A stretch of DNA of 64,000 nt from Pseudoteredinibacter isoporae_A (GCF_040372805.1 NZ_BAABWJ010000001.1:1116001-1180000), one strand, 5' to 3'; shown: positions 45,421 through 54,420, numbered from the stretch's first letter. A program made the numbers and translations. The notes: a model not told the origin generated them from the sequence alone.

Positions 45421-47097
45421 ATGATGTTACGCGAAAGCTATGGGCTGGGTTCCCAGGACGAGAAATTATCAGAACTGACAATCAGTGAACAACTGGAGCT
45501 GACGACTAGCTTATACCCGGACAAGGAAGCGCTGATTGTTAGCCATCAAGACATAAGGTGGAGCTATAAAGAACTCTTGAGCCAGGTCAATTCTTTGGCA
45601 TTGGGCTTATTAAGTCTTGGTATCAAGAAAGGAGACAGGGTGGCTATTTGGGGGCCCAATTCTTTTGAATGGACTCTGACACAGTTTGCAAGTGCAAAGA
45701 TTGGAGCCGTAATGGTATGCATCAATCCAGCTTATCGTTTATTTGAGCTGGAGTACGCTCTGAAGCAGTCGGCTTGTAAAGCCATTATTACTGCCGATAC
45801 ATTTAAAACCTCTCATTATTTAAAGATGTTACAGGAGTTGCTTCCTGAATTAGAAGTAGCCGATCAGACAGCGTTAAATGCTCAAGCTCTTCCCGACTTG
45901 CGTGTCGTTATTCGAATGGGTGAAGAAGAAACTGCGGGTATGCTCAATTTTGACGAGGTGTGTCAAATGGGAGGTGCAGAAGAGCAAGCAATGATGTTAA
46001 GTCTTGATTTGAATCCCGACGATCCAATTAATATCCAATATACCTCGGGAACAACTGGAAGCCCCAAAGGGGCTACGCTAAGTCACCGCAACATTCTTAA
46101 CAATGGAATAATAGTTGGGGCGGGAATGCGCTTGGGTAATCGTGATCGCTTGTGTATACCTGTGCCTTTGTATCACTGCTTCGGAATGGTGATGGGAAAC
46201 CTGGCTTGTGTTGGTCATGGCGCGACAATGGTTTACCCTGCCGCGGGTTTTGATCCGAAGGTAACGCTCTCGGTCGTGGAAGCAGAACGTTGTACCGCCT
46301 TACATGGTGTGCCCACAATGTTTATCGCGTGCCTGGAATTTGCAAAGCACTATGATTTGAGCAGCCTGCGCACAGGAATCATGGCCGGAGCACCTTGCCC
46401 GGAAGAAATCATGAAACGAGTGATGCAGGAAATGCATATGAGTGAGGTGCTGATTGCTTATGGTCAGACCGAACTGAGTCCGGTAAGCCACATGACCGCT
46501 TATGATGATCCTCTCGAAAAGCGAGTGTCAACAGTGGGCAAGCCTGGCCCTCATCTGGAAGTAAAAATTACCGATGCTGACGGTCACATTGTTGCTATTG
46601 GAGAAACCGGAGAAATATGCACCCGCGGTTATTCTGTAATGTCGGGCTACTGGGCAGATCCCGAACGTACAGGTGAAACAATTGATTCGGAAGGCTGGCT
46701 AATGTCTGGTGATCTCGGGGTTATGGATCAGGAAGGCTATGTCGAAATCGTAGGCCGGATTAAGGACATGATTATTCGCGGGGGCGAAAACATTTATCCG
46801 AGAGAGGTTGAAGAGTTTTTATACACATTGGCTGATATAGAAGATGCACACGTATTTGGAGTGGCGGATTCTGCAATGGGTGAGGAAGTTTGTGCCTGGG
46901 TGAAGCTTAAAGATGGCAAATCCTTGGCGGCCCAAGAAATTCGGGAACACTGCCAGGGTAAAATTACGCACTTTAAAATCCCCAGGTACATTCGAATTGT
47001 AGAGAGCTTTCCAATGACCGTGACGGGAAAGATACAGAAATTCAAAATGCGCGAGCAGATGACCTTGATGCTTCAGGAAGAAAACGTTGATCAATAG
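45421..47097 (+). CDS. Acyl-CoA synthetase (AMP-forming, FadD-like)
   Basis: This 558-residue protein has the adenylate-forming motifs YTSGTTGSPKGATLSH, the middle motif YGQTELSP and the C-terminal hinge GRIKDMIIRGGENIYPREVE, with the late catalytic Lys in TVTGKIQKFK. It activates a fatty or organic acid to its CoA ester using ATP. Two ATGs are adjacent (45421 and 45424) behind AGGAGA. It follows the amidohydrolase gene by 50 bases and could activate the acid part released by that enzyme. Confidence 0.92.
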   Translation: MMLRESYGLGSQDEKLSELTISEQLELTTSLYPDKEALIVSHQDIRWSYKELLSQVNSLALGLLSLGIKKGDRVAIWGPNSFEWTLTQFASAKIGAVMVCINPAYRLFELEYALKQSACKAIITADTFKTSHYLKMLQELLPELEVADQTALNAQALPDLRVVIRMGEEETAGMLNFDEVCQMGGAEEQAMMLSLDLNPDDPINIQYTSGTTGSPKGATLSHRNILNNGIIVGAGMRLGNRDRLCIPVPLYHCFGMVMGNLACVGHGATMVYPAAGFDPKVTLSVVEAERCTALHGVPTMFIACLEFAKHYDLSSLRTGIMAGAPCPEEIMKRVMQEMHMSEVLIAYGQTELSPVSHMTAYDDPLEKRVSTVGKPGPHLEVKITDADGHIVAIGETGEICTRGYSVMSGYWADPERTGETIDSEGWLMSGDLGVMDQEGYVEIVGRIKDMIIRGGENIYPREVEEFLYTLADIEDAHVFGVADSAMGEEVCAWVKLKDGKSLAAQEIREHCQGKITHFKIPRYIRIVESFPMTVTGKIQKFKMREQMTLMLQEENVDQ

Positions 47098-47207
47098 CCA
47101 GTTTGAGAACGCCCCCCAAAGCCCTGTGAACTCGCACTGCGGCATATTCACAGGCAGCCCATAAAGCTAAAAAGGCAGCTGTTTGATCGATAGTGCTGTG
47201 ATTGAAA

Positions 47208-47284
47208 TGGCCCACCCTAGAGGATTCGAACCTCTGGCCTTCGCCTCCGGAGGGCGACGCTCTATCCAGCTGAGCTAAGGGTGG
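47208..47284 (-). tRNA. tRNA-Arg (anticodon CCG)
   Basis: The complement folds as a full cloverleaf: acceptor CCACCCT/AGGGTGG, TA at positions 8-9, D-stem GCTC/GAGC, anticodon stem TCGCC/GGCGA with loop CTCCGGA (anticodon CCG), T-arm with GGTTCGAATCC, discriminator G and an encoded CCA. It reads codon CGG. Confidence 0.97.
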
Positions 47285-47408
47285 GTAATGATTCGCTGGG
47301 ATTGGTCTGCCCAGTCAGGGAGGGCGAATCATACCTTGCCTCTGGGCTCTCGTCCATGCTTGTCATACACTATAAGCCTCTGATTTCCATAGTATAAGAG
47401 GCCTGACA

Positions 47409-48200
47409 TTGGCGCTTAAACCGAAACATCTGATTTTGAACCTGTTGCTGGAGTCGGATAATCCGATCAGTTCTCAGGTTTTCATCCGAATTTGCCAGTT
47501 GTTTGATATCACTGAGAACAGTGCACGGGTGACACTTGCCCGTCTGAGTTCCGACGGGATGGTCGAGGCACCTGAGCGGGGCTTGTATCGTTTGGGGCCC
47601 CGGGCACGCAATCTCGCGGCGGATCTTGCCAGTTGGCGGGAGCTTGAGAGCAAGCTCTGTGACTGGGATGGCAGTTGGATAGGGGTCTATCAGGCGATGC
47701 TGGGACGCAGTGATCGAACGGCTTTACGCCGCCGTGAGCGTTTGTTGCAGTTGGCCGGTTTCAGCGCTCTGGAGCAGGGTTTGGCGGTGAGACCCAATAA
47801 TGTCCGTGGTGGTGTCGCTGGTTTGCGTAAGCGCCTGCTGGGCATTGGGCTGGAAGAAGAGGCGATTATTTTCCGCATTGATGATCTGGACGAGGCCTCA
47901 CACCAAAGAGCGGTGTCTTTGTGGGATCGTAAGGATCTTGAGGAGCACTACCGTGACGCTCAGGCGATTATGGAAAACTGGATGGCCAAGGCCGAGGGGC
48001 TGGATACCGAAACCGCCGCCCGGGAGTGTTTTTTAATTGGGGATGAGTACATCCGTTGTATTGCCTACGACCCCATGCTGCCGATGGAAATGGTGGATAC
48101 CCGTTTGCGTCAACGTTATCTCGAGACATTGATCCGCTTTGATCAGCTGGGCAAATCCATCTGGCAGAATCTCTACCGGGAGTTTGCCCAGGCGGGCTAG
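47409..48200 (+). CDS. PaaX-like transcriptional regulator
   Basis: This 263-residue protein has an N-terminal winged helix (FIRICQLFDITENSARVTLA, RLSSDGMVEAPERGLYRLG) and the central and C-terminal PaaX domains (CDWDGSWIGVYQAML, LIGDEYIRCIAYDPMLP). PaaX represses phenylacetate catabolism by binding phenylacetyl-CoA. No paa genes are present here, so another CoA ester, perhaps from the adjacent acyl-CoA synthetase, may be the ligand. The start is a TTG, 7 bases behind AGAGG. Confidence 0.85.
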   Translation: MALKPKHLILNLLLESDNPISSQVFIRICQLFDITENSARVTLARLSSDGMVEAPERGLYRLGPRARNLAADLASWRELESKLCDWDGSWIGVYQAMLGRSDRTALRRRERLLQLAGFSALEQGLAVRPNNVRGGVAGLRKRLLGIGLEEEAIIFRIDDLDEASHQRAVSLWDRKDLEEHYRDAQAIMENWMAKAEGLDTETAARECFLIGDEYIRCIAYDPMLPMEMVDTRLRQRYLETLIRFDQLGKSIWQNLYREFAQAG

Positions 48201-48229
48201 GCCTTGTCGTTCAAGCTGATATCGGTGGC

Positions 48230-48943
48230 TCAGGTTTTGCTGATGCGGTTTCCGGCTTGAGCATAGCGAGCTTTGGTTTTTTCACTCCACTGATCCACTT
48301 CACCTTCGGGAGCGCCATAGGCCAGGCCACGTTCAAAGGCCGGGCGCGCGCGCAGGCGTTTTAACCAACCCAGAATATTGGGACGGTCGCTCATATCGAC
48401 TTTGCTCCATTTCCAACCACGGACCCAGGGATAGATCACGATGTCGGCGATGGAAAGTGAGTCGCCACAGATATAGTCGTGTGCATCCAGGCGTTGTTCG
48501 AGAATGCCGGCTAAGCGTCTTGCTTCTTTGTTAAAACGCGCGAGTGGGTGAGTTTTTTGCTCTTCAGGTACATCGTTCATATAGCGAGTGTAACTGAGCT
48601 TATTGCCAAAGGCCGGACCGACATTAGCGGCCTGCCAGTAAACCCAAGGCAGAATTTCCCACCGTTTTTGTTCTGGCAACAAATCACTTGGGTAGGTTTC
48701 GGCCAGATATTGGACGATAGCACAGCTCTCCATAATATTTTGTTCGCCATCGATCAACAGCGGAATTTTTTGGTTGGGGTTGCGTTGGCTGAATTCTGTT
48801 TCAAATTGCTCGCCCGCCATTAGGTCTATGGTCTTGACGATCAAGCCTTCCAAGGAATGACCGGCTTCACGAAGCTCTTCGATCATAATGCTGACTTTCC
48901 AGCCGTTGGGGGTGGCGGCGGTCCATAGTTGTAATTCGCTCAT
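48230..48943 (-). CDS. Glutathione S-transferase
   Basis: This 237-residue cytosolic protein has a thioredoxin-like N-terminal domain (TAATPNGWKVSIMIEELREA, NPNQKIPLLID, then ESCAIVQYLAE) and an all-helical C-terminal domain (LSIADIVIYPWVRGW). The layout is that of YfcG/Ure2p-type transferases. It conjugates or reduces substrates with glutathione. It is the last gene of a leftward operon, 22 bases after the HCCA-isomerase-like gene, which is also glutathione-dependent. Confidence 0.9.
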   Translation of the reverse strand: MSELQLWTAATPNGWKVSIMIEELREAGHSLEGLIVKTIDLMAGEQFETEFSQRNPNQKIPLLIDGEQNIMESCAIVQYLAETYPSDLLPEQKRWEILPWVYWQAANVGPAFGNKLSYTRYMNDVPEEQKTHPLARFNKEARRLAGILEQRLDAHDYICGDSLSIADIVIYPWVRGWKWSKVDMSDRPNILGWLKRLRARPAFERGLAYGAPEGEVDQWSEKTKARYAQAGNRISKT

Positions 48944-48965
48944 GCGATTTTTCCTGGCGGTGTTT

Positions 48966-49631
48966 TTATTGTTTCATTTCTTTACGCATAGACGAGGCTT
49001 GCCATTCGCTGCTTAGCCACTGTTGCGCTGGCTCGCTTTTGCTTGGATCTTTGTTATCCAGCAGCAGTTCGATATAGCGATAGTCATCCTGGCCAAAGAA
49101 CAAATCTTCGCCGATAACTATAGTCGGGACACCAAACGCACCTTTCGCAATGGCATCGGCGGTGTTTTGCTTCAGTTGTTCGCTGGCGCTTTTTTCCAGT
49201 CCCTGTTTGATCAGGGCAGGAGCATCCAATCCGGCTTCATCAAGTGCCGTAAAGACATCTTGTTCTTCACTGATGTGTTTTTGCTCTTGCCACACCGCTT
49301 TCATTAAAGCATCAATGATGGCGTATCGTTGCTGCGTGTCACTTTCTTGAGCGGCAATGCGTAAACCCAGCAAAGGATTAAATGGATGAAACTGAGGCGC
49401 CCGGATGGTGATCCCCATTTCTTCGCATTTGCGTGCGATGTTTTTTTGCATCCATTTCTGTTTGGCGGGATGTTCTGCAGGGCCTATTTGTCCATAGGCT
49501 CGAAGCAGCCCCGCAAAAAGGACGGGGACAGGTTCTATATGTAACCCGGTTTTTTGGGCGAGTTCGGGCAGTTTCTGCCAACCAATGTAAGCGTAAGGTG
49601 AAATGTAATCAAAATAGAAAATGGCATTCAT
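48966..49631 (-). CDS. DsbA-family protein, 2-hydroxychromene-2-carboxylate isomerase-like
   Basis: From the ATG at 49631 the protein is 221 residues. It has the kappa-GST/HCCA isomerase pattern: YFDYISPYAYIGWQKLPEL at the start (Ser in place of the Cys pair), PFNPLLGLRIA, and GAFGVPTIVIGEDLFFGQDD near the end. HCCA isomerase uses glutathione in naphthalene-type ring degradation; other members act on related compounds. It lies between the GST and amidohydrolase genes of the operon. Confidence 0.88.
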   Translation of the reverse strand: MNAIFYFDYISPYAYIGWQKLPELAQKTGLHIEPVPVLFAGLLRAYGQIGPAEHPAKQKWMQKNIARKCEEMGITIRAPQFHPFNPLLGLRIAAQESDTQQRYAIIDALMKAVWQEQKHISEEQDVFTALDEAGLDAPALIKQGLEKSASEQLKQNTADAIAKGAFGVPTIVIGEDLFFGQDDYRYIELLLDNKDPSKSEPAQQWLSSEWQASSMRKEMKQ

Positions 49632-49684
49632 GGTGTCTTTTCGCAAGGAAATCAGCGGAGCTTAAATAAGCCCCGCCCTCAGGA

Positions 49685-50503
49685 TTAAAGTTTGAATACA
49701 CGCTCGGCATTGCCGGATAAAAACAGAGCCCGGCTTTCATCGTCCATGCTTAGCGTATTCAGGTCGCGCAGGCATTTCTCTGGCGTGATCATCGGATAAT
49801 TGGTGCCGAACATTACTTTTTTACGTCCATGTCGCTTCATAAACTCAACCAGTTCCGGTGGAAAGCGATTGGCAGAATACGCTGAGGTATCGATGTAAAC
49901 GTTTTCATGTTTGGTCGCCACTGCAATCATTTCCGTCGTCCAAGGATAGCCAATATGTCCGCCCACGATTTGCAGTTCTGGAAAATCCAGTGCGATTTGA
50001 TCGATATACGGAATCGGGCGACCGGTTTCTGATGGGCGCAGAGGGCCCGTGTGACCAACCTGTAGACAAACGGGAATACCAAGATTGACGCACTCTGCGT
50101 AAAGGGGGTAGTACAAACGGTCGGTTGGCGGTAAATTCCAGACCCATTGCACAATACGCAGTGCTTTGAATCCGTATTCGTTTACCCATTTGCGCAACTC
50201 GCGAACGGCTTCCATGGGTTTCGATAAATCGGCACCAGCAACACCTGCGAAACGGTCAGGCATGCGCTGCACGAGATCGGCCACTTCTTCATTGGAAATC
50301 AAATACCCATTAGGGCTTGACCAAGCACAGGCCAGCGACTTATCTACGCCCCCTTGATCCATGGCTGCGAGTGTCCATTCCAGGGGAATGGCCTCGGTTA
50401 AAATGTCGGTTTTATTCCAACGGCGCAGTGAAGCAAACATTTCATGGTTTGAAAAGTTCAGGTTTGGATGTTGCATCCAAACATCGATAATTTTTTCGCT
50501 CAT
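49685..50503 (-). CDS. Amidohydrolase_2-like protein with altered metal ligands
   Basis: This 272-residue protein (ATG at 50503, AGGA 6 bases upstream) has the TIM-barrel pattern of the ACMSD/LigI group (GFKALRIVQWVWN, LQIVGGHIGYPW, NVYIDTSAYS). The usual HxH of the first strand is replaced by a segment reading VWMQHPN, and the conserved Asp before YP is Asn (FGTNYPM). It may be metal-independent or changed in function. It lies 53 bases before the isomerase-like gene in the direction of transcription. Confidence 0.82.
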   Translation of the reverse strand: MSEKIIDVWMQHPNLNFSNHEMFASLRRWNKTDILTEAIPLEWTLAAMDQGGVDKSLACAWSSPNGYLISNEEVADLVQRMPDRFAGVAGADLSKPMEAVRELRKWVNEYGFKALRIVQWVWNLPPTDRLYYPLYAECVNLGIPVCLQVGHTGPLRPSETGRPIPYIDQIALDFPELQIVGGHIGYPWTTEMIAVATKHENVYIDTSAYSANRFPPELVEFMKRHGRKKVMFGTNYPMITPEKCLRDLNTLSMDDESRALFLSGNAERVFKL

Positions 50504-50519
50504 GATCATTCCTATAATA

Positions 50520-51548
50520 TTAGGCAGCTTGAGTATGTTTTGATGACACCAGATTCAGTACGTACCAGTAATTGGGTGGCTCTGGAATGGCGTCTTTCTC
50601 CCGCAGCAATTTGTGCAGGCGTGGCAATTGCCAATAGGGAATGGACGCCAAGGCATGATGTTCAATGTGATAGTTCACCCGAAACGGTGCAAACAAGGCG
50701 CGGGCAATTGGGCCGGCTTTTGTACTGCGAGTATTTTTCAACATGTCCGGGCTTTGTTCCGTCATGGCGTGTTCGGCTAATGCGCGAATTCGGGTGAACA
50801 GCAAATACGGACTTAGGTAAGCAATCACCCAGGCCAGAATCAATTCGGGGTGACCAATCAACCACAGCGCTAAAAACAACAGCAAATTAGCGACCAAGCT
50901 AGGCCAGGCTTCGCGTACGAAATTCAGAAAATAATCCATGCGGCTGCGACCATTGCGAGGCAGCTTCTCAATGTCGCTGGCGACGGTCCATTTGACGTAA
51001 CCAGCATTCATTAAATACACGCCAATCAGGTTTTTAATGCCGGTGATGCCAAAGAAGTCGCGCGCCAGTTTGCGTGCCAATGATGCTCGGCTTGTGGGAA
51101 AGCCGCGAATCAATGAATAATCAATATCGTCACTAGTACCGGTTTTGGCGTGGTGAACGAAATGATGTTTGCGGTATTTTTCCACATCCAGAAAAATGAT
51201 GTGACCACACAACCAGTTGGAAAGTTTGTCGTTCATCCAGACATTTTCGAATAATGCCCGATGCGACGCTTCATGCATCAAAATGGCTAAGCCCAGTTGA
51301 CGACCGCCCAGCAATGCCAGAGCGACAATAATAGTGGGGATAGCGATCATCAGGCTTTGCTGCTGTCCCCAAATGATCATAGCAAACGACAGGAAGATCA
51401 CAGCCCAGCAGGATGTGATGGACCATGCGCCCATCCAGTTTGAACGGCGGTGAAGGTCCTTAATGGTCTGCTCACCTAATAACTCGGTCAACTTGCGTCG
51501 GGCGCTTTGTCGTTGCAGGCCTTCGGAAAAGAGATCTTGTTCAGACAT
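50520..51548 (-). CDS. Membrane fatty-acid desaturase/hydroxylase
   Basis: This 342-residue protein has the three histidine boxes of di-iron membrane desaturases: HEASH, HHFVHH and HIEHH, between hydrophobic segments (WSITSCWAVIFLSFAMIIWG, LLLFLALWLIGHPELILAWV). It inserts a double bond or hydroxyl group into a lipid-like substrate using O2. It is the first gene of the leftward operon. The later glutathione-linked genes suggest an oxidised, perhaps aromatic or terpene-like, substrate rather than membrane lipid, but that is inference. Confidence 0.9.
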   Translation of the reverse strand: MSEQDLFSEGLQRQSARRKLTELLGEQTIKDLHRRSNWMGAWSITSCWAVIFLSFAMIIWGQQQSLMIAIPTIIVALALLGGRQLGLAILMHEASHRALFENVWMNDKLSNWLCGHIIFLDVEKYRKHHFVHHAKTGTSDDIDYSLIRGFPTSRASLARKLARDFFGITGIKNLIGVYLMNAGYVKWTVASDIEKLPRNGRSRMDYFLNFVREAWPSLVANLLLFLALWLIGHPELILAWVIAYLSPYLLFTRIRALAEHAMTEQSPDMLKNTRSTKAGPIARALFAPFRVNYHIEHHALASIPYWQLPRLHKLLREKDAIPEPPNYWYVLNLVSSKHTQAA

Positions 51549-51693
51549 AATGAATCCACAGTGTTGGCGTTCACTATAGGTTATTACGCAAAATGTCTAT
51601 TTACAATAACATTTGTAATGATGTTTAAAAATTCATCGCCTTTTGGGGTCTGCATGAGCAATGTATTTTCGGCCTAAGATGGAAGGGCCACCT

Positions 51694-52011
51694 TCAGGCG
51701 AATAGCCAGAACTTCAACGCAACGAAGATCAACATACTGAGCACGGTGCTGAGCAGGGTGTTCTTGCTGATGAGCATAATCAAAACGGCGGCGATGGCAC
51801 CGAGTAGGTAGGGGTTCTGCCAATCTGTATTGAGCTGCCCCTGATGGATGAGCACCATGGGAGCAATGACCGCCGAGAGTACGGCCGGAGTGGCATAGCC
51901 CATCAGGCGGCGAAGCTTGGGGCCAAGCTCCAGCGGCAGACGAGGCTCCAGAAAGAGATAACGGCTGGCGAACACCAGCACTGCCATGGCCGCGAGAGTG
52001 AGTGCAATCAT
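51694..52011 (-). CDS. azlD: AzlD-family branched-chain amino acid exporter subunit
   Basis: This 105-residue protein has four hydrophobic segments and the AzlD pattern (FASRYLFLEPRLPLELGPKL, MGYATPAVLSAVIAPMVL). It is the small partner of AzlC in export of branched-chain amino acids or analogues. Its start overlaps the azlC stop by 4 bases, so the two are coupled. Confidence 0.9.
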   Translation of the reverse strand: MIALTLAAMAVLVFASRYLFLEPRLPLELGPKLRRLMGYATPAVLSAVIAPMVLIHQGQLNTDWQNPYLLGAIAAVLIMLISKNTLLSTVLSMLIFVALKFWLFA

Positions 52012-52742
52012 TGCGGTTCCTCCGCAGCTGAAGATTTTGCCGCGGGGCCTTTCAACTGCAAATACTCGCTTGCCTGTTCCCATAGATACCCAGCTACCAT
52101 GCCAGCCAGGATGGCGAGCAGTAAACCGGCTTGCCAATTGAGCATGGCAGTCCCCACCGCGACGGTACTGGCGGTAGCGCAACAGCAGGCAATGGCCAGG
52201 GAGCGAATCATGGGGACCAGCATGGCGGTGAATGTGGCCACGACGGCAAATTCCAGCCCCAGCTCGGTGAGATTGGGAATCGCGCTGCCGGCAACAATGC
52301 CAAGCAGGGTGGCCAGGTTCCAGGCGATGTAAAAACTCAGGCCGGCCCCTAGGGCATACCATTGATTCAGGGGTTTTCCGTCATTGCTGGGGGTGTGAAC
52401 AAACAGCTCATCGGTCAGCAGAAAACCCAGGCCATAACGCCAGCGCGCAGGTAGAGGGCTGATCTTATCTCGCAGAGCCATGCTGTAAAGCAGATGCCGG
52501 CTGGTGATCAACAGGGTAGTCAGCATGATGGCGACAAAGCCAGCCTGAGCCTGCATCAAGCCCAGGGCCACCAATTGCGAGGTGCCAGCGAAGACAAATA
52601 AAGAGAGGGACTGAGCTTCCAGTGGGCTGAGCCCAACTTCTAATGCGTAGGCACCTACTAGAAAGCCCCAGGGCGCTACGGCGATGCTCAAAGGGGTCAT
52701 GGCCAGAGTGCCGCGCCATATCTCGCGTTGTTTGCTGTGCAT
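52008..52742 (-). CDS. azlC: AzlC-family branched-chain amino acid exporter subunit
   Basis: This 244-residue membrane protein has the family motifs APWGFLVGAYALEVGLSPLE, SLFVFAGTSQLVALGLMQA and FLLTDELFVHT. I chose the ATG at 52742 behind GGAAAGAAG; an in-frame TTG at 52754 is less likely. With AzlD it exports branched-chain amino acids, as the YgaZH pair does. The AraC-family regulator gene directly upstream probably controls it. Confidence 0.92.
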   Translation of the reverse strand: MHSKQREIWRGTLAMTPLSIAVAPWGFLVGAYALEVGLSPLEAQSLSLFVFAGTSQLVALGLMQAQAGFVAIMLTTLLITSRHLLYSMALRDKISPLPARWRYGLGFLLTDELFVHTPSNDGKPLNQWYALGAGLSFYIAWNLATLLGIVAGSAIPNLTELGLEFAVVATFTAMLVPMIRSLAIACCCATASTVAVGTAMLNWQAGLLLAILAGMVAGYLWEQASEYLQLKGPAAKSSAAEEPQ

Positions 52743-52771
52743 ACTTCTTTCCAATCTATTGAAGTCGTAGC

Positions 52772-53647
52772 TTAAGCAATACTGTGGCGACTGTTTTGCA
52801 CATTTTTGCGAATTTGCTTGGCAAAGCGTCCTGGCGTAATGCCCATTGCCGCTTTGAAGTGACGATGGAAGTGACTCTGGTCATGAAAGCCCGCGCCTTG
52901 GGCGGCGCTGGACAGGCCAAAGCCTGAGCGGATCAGCTGTTTGGCTTTACGCAAGCGAGCCTGTATCTGGTAAGCGTGGGGCGATAACTCATAGTGGCGT
53001 TGAAACTGGCGAATAAAATGATACTGGCTGATACCGGCCAATGCCGCCAGTTCTTCCAGGCTGATGTCGAGCTCCGGGGCCTCGTCCAGCAGTTGCTTGG
53101 CCCGCAACAATTGGGGTTTGGCACTGGGGCCAGGCGAAAGGCGCCCTTGAGCAACACTGTGGCGTTCGGCCAGGCGCTGCAGACAGCTGATTAGCAGGCT
53201 CTCTCGCAGCAGTCGGTTGTCGGAACATTCCAGCACACTGAAACAGTGCCGTAGCATGCCCGCCATAGCTGGGTCTTCGACAACGGCATTGGGAAAATAA
53301 GGGGCGCCCTGTGAGCAGATGCCGGTGTTGCTGTCGGCATGATAGAACTGCTCGGGTGTTGGGTAAATCGCACGGTAGGACCAACCCCCCTGGCTGGCGG
53401 CGCAACCGGTGTGGACCTGATCGGCATTGACCAGAATAATGCTGTATTGCGGGGCAATATGGTTATCGCCAGTACGGTAAAACTGCTGAGCGCCGCTTTC
53501 GATCACGCCCACGGTATAGCCTTCATGGGTGTGGCGACTGAAATTCTGCTGCTGGTAGCTGGCCTTCAGCAGCTCCATCCCCCCGAGTTCCTGGGCGTGG
53601 TGGTAGGTGGCGTGTTCGGAGGTCTTGGCCTGATTGCGAGTGCTCAT
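52772..53647 (-). CDS. AraC-family regulator, probable controller of azlCD
   Basis: This 291-residue protein has an AraC cupin-type ligand domain (FSRHTHEGYTVGVIESGAQQ) and a C-terminal double helix-turn-helix (LEELAALAGISQYHFIRQFQ, LSSAAQGAGFHDQSHFHRHF, MGITPGRFAKQI). It lies 29 bases before azlC in the same direction. AraC-type regulators of this kind are commonly found with LysE/AzlC exporters and respond to the exported amino acid. Confidence 0.9.
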   Translation of the reverse strand: MSTRNQAKTSEHATYHHAQELGGMELLKASYQQQNFSRHTHEGYTVGVIESGAQQFYRTGDNHIAPQYSIILVNADQVHTGCAASQGGWSYRAIYPTPEQFYHADSNTGICSQGAPYFPNAVVEDPAMAGMLRHCFSVLECSDNRLLRESLLISCLQRLAERHSVAQGRLSPGPSAKPQLLRAKQLLDEAPELDISLEELAALAGISQYHFIRQFQRHYELSPHAYQIQARLRKAKQLIRSGFGLSSAAQGAGFHDQSHFHRHFKAAMGITPGRFAKQIRKNVQNSRHSIA

Positions 53648-53747
53648 AGTGGCAGTCTATCACAGGGCTTTTGGCGGTTTTTGTACAGAATTGCGCTATC
53701 CTTATGATTCCTAAGGCTTCTTTGTTTCAACTTAGGGGCCAAGGCGC

Positions 53748-53753
53748 TATAAT
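53748..53753 (+). promoter_or_regulatory. Candidate -10 box for the cytochrome c5 gene
   Basis: A perfect TATAAT with TTTCAA at -35 (spacer 17) lies 155 bases before the cytochrome gene. A second candidate, TTGTAC-16-TATGAT at 53681-53708, is further upstream in the same 260-base gap shared with the divergent AraC-family gene. Confidence 0.45.
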
Positions 53754-53907
53754 GCCGACGCTTTGCGGGCGATCGAAGAGCGCCCAACAGACACGACTAA
53801 TTGGAGTGTCTGTACAAGCCGTCGCCAATGAGTTGTGCACGCCTGATCGCTAAAGAGCACAATCGAGCTGCCCGGTACGTGCCGGAGCAACCAAAGAGGA
53901 CAAAACC

Positions 53908-54330
53908 GTGAGTCACGCGAAAAAAGTAATTAGCCTGTTTTCCATGGCGGCCGCTGCCGCTGTTGTATCTGCTGCGGTCTTCGCTGCGGATGATTCTGTT
54001 AAGGCACGCATCGCGCCAATTGGCGACGTGTGCATGTCCGGTGAGGAATGTGCTGCTGCGCCAGCTGCCCCGGTGGCTTCCGGTCCTCGCTCCGGCGTTG
54101 ATGTTTACAATACCAGCTGTATGGCTTGTCACGCGACAGGCGCATCCGGTGCTCCGAAGCTGGGTGATGCCGCTGCATGGGCGCCACGCATCAGCAAAGG
54201 AATGGACGTGCTATATGGCAGTGCCATTAATGGCCTGAATGGCGTTATGCCTCCAAAGGGCATGTGTATGGATTGCTCCGATGATGAGCTGAAAGCCGCC
54301 GTTGACCACATGCTTGAAAACAGTAAGTAA
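53908..54330 (+). CDS. Cytochrome c5
   Basis: This 140-residue protein has a signal peptide (LFSMAAAAAVVSAAVFAA), an Ala/Pro-rich linker and one haem-binding motif, CMACH. PPKGMCMDCSDDELKAAVDHM supplies the distal Met and the extra Cys pair typical of c5. It carries electrons in the periplasm, usually to terminal oxidases. The start is GTG behind AAGAGGAC. The gene-neighbourhood relation with rep and comM is known from Pseudomonas. Confidence 0.92.
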   Translation: MSHAKKVISLFSMAAAAAVVSAAVFAADDSVKARIAPIGDVCMSGEECAAAPAAPVASGPRSGVDVYNTSCMACHATGASGAPKLGDAAAWAPRISKGMDVLYGSAINGLNGVMPPKGMCMDCSDDELKAAVDHMLENSK

Positions 54331-54357
54331 TCACTGATTTCAGCCGTATAGTGGGAC

Positions 54358-54420
54358 CTGGGGGACAAAAAAAGTTCCCCAGATGAAACGAAAAAAAGCC
54401 GCAACTTTGCGGCTTTTTTT
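54358..54420. terminator. Two hairpins ending the cytochrome c5 transcript
   Basis: CTGGGGGAC with GTTCCCCAG (54358-54382) is followed by a strong A/T-flanked terminator at 54391-54420: AAAAAAAGCCGCAA with its exact complement around a 2-base loop. The second works in both directions. Confidence 0.85.

Noticed and set aside
47208..47284. tRNA-Arg as an integration site for a genomic island
   Set aside because: No integrase and no direct repeat of the tRNA 3' end could be found in the window.
52012..52362. Upstream extension of the azlD frame inside azlC
   Set aside because: The AzlD motifs begin at the ATG at 52011 with the usual 4-base overlap; the extension is low-complexity and out of frame with azlC.
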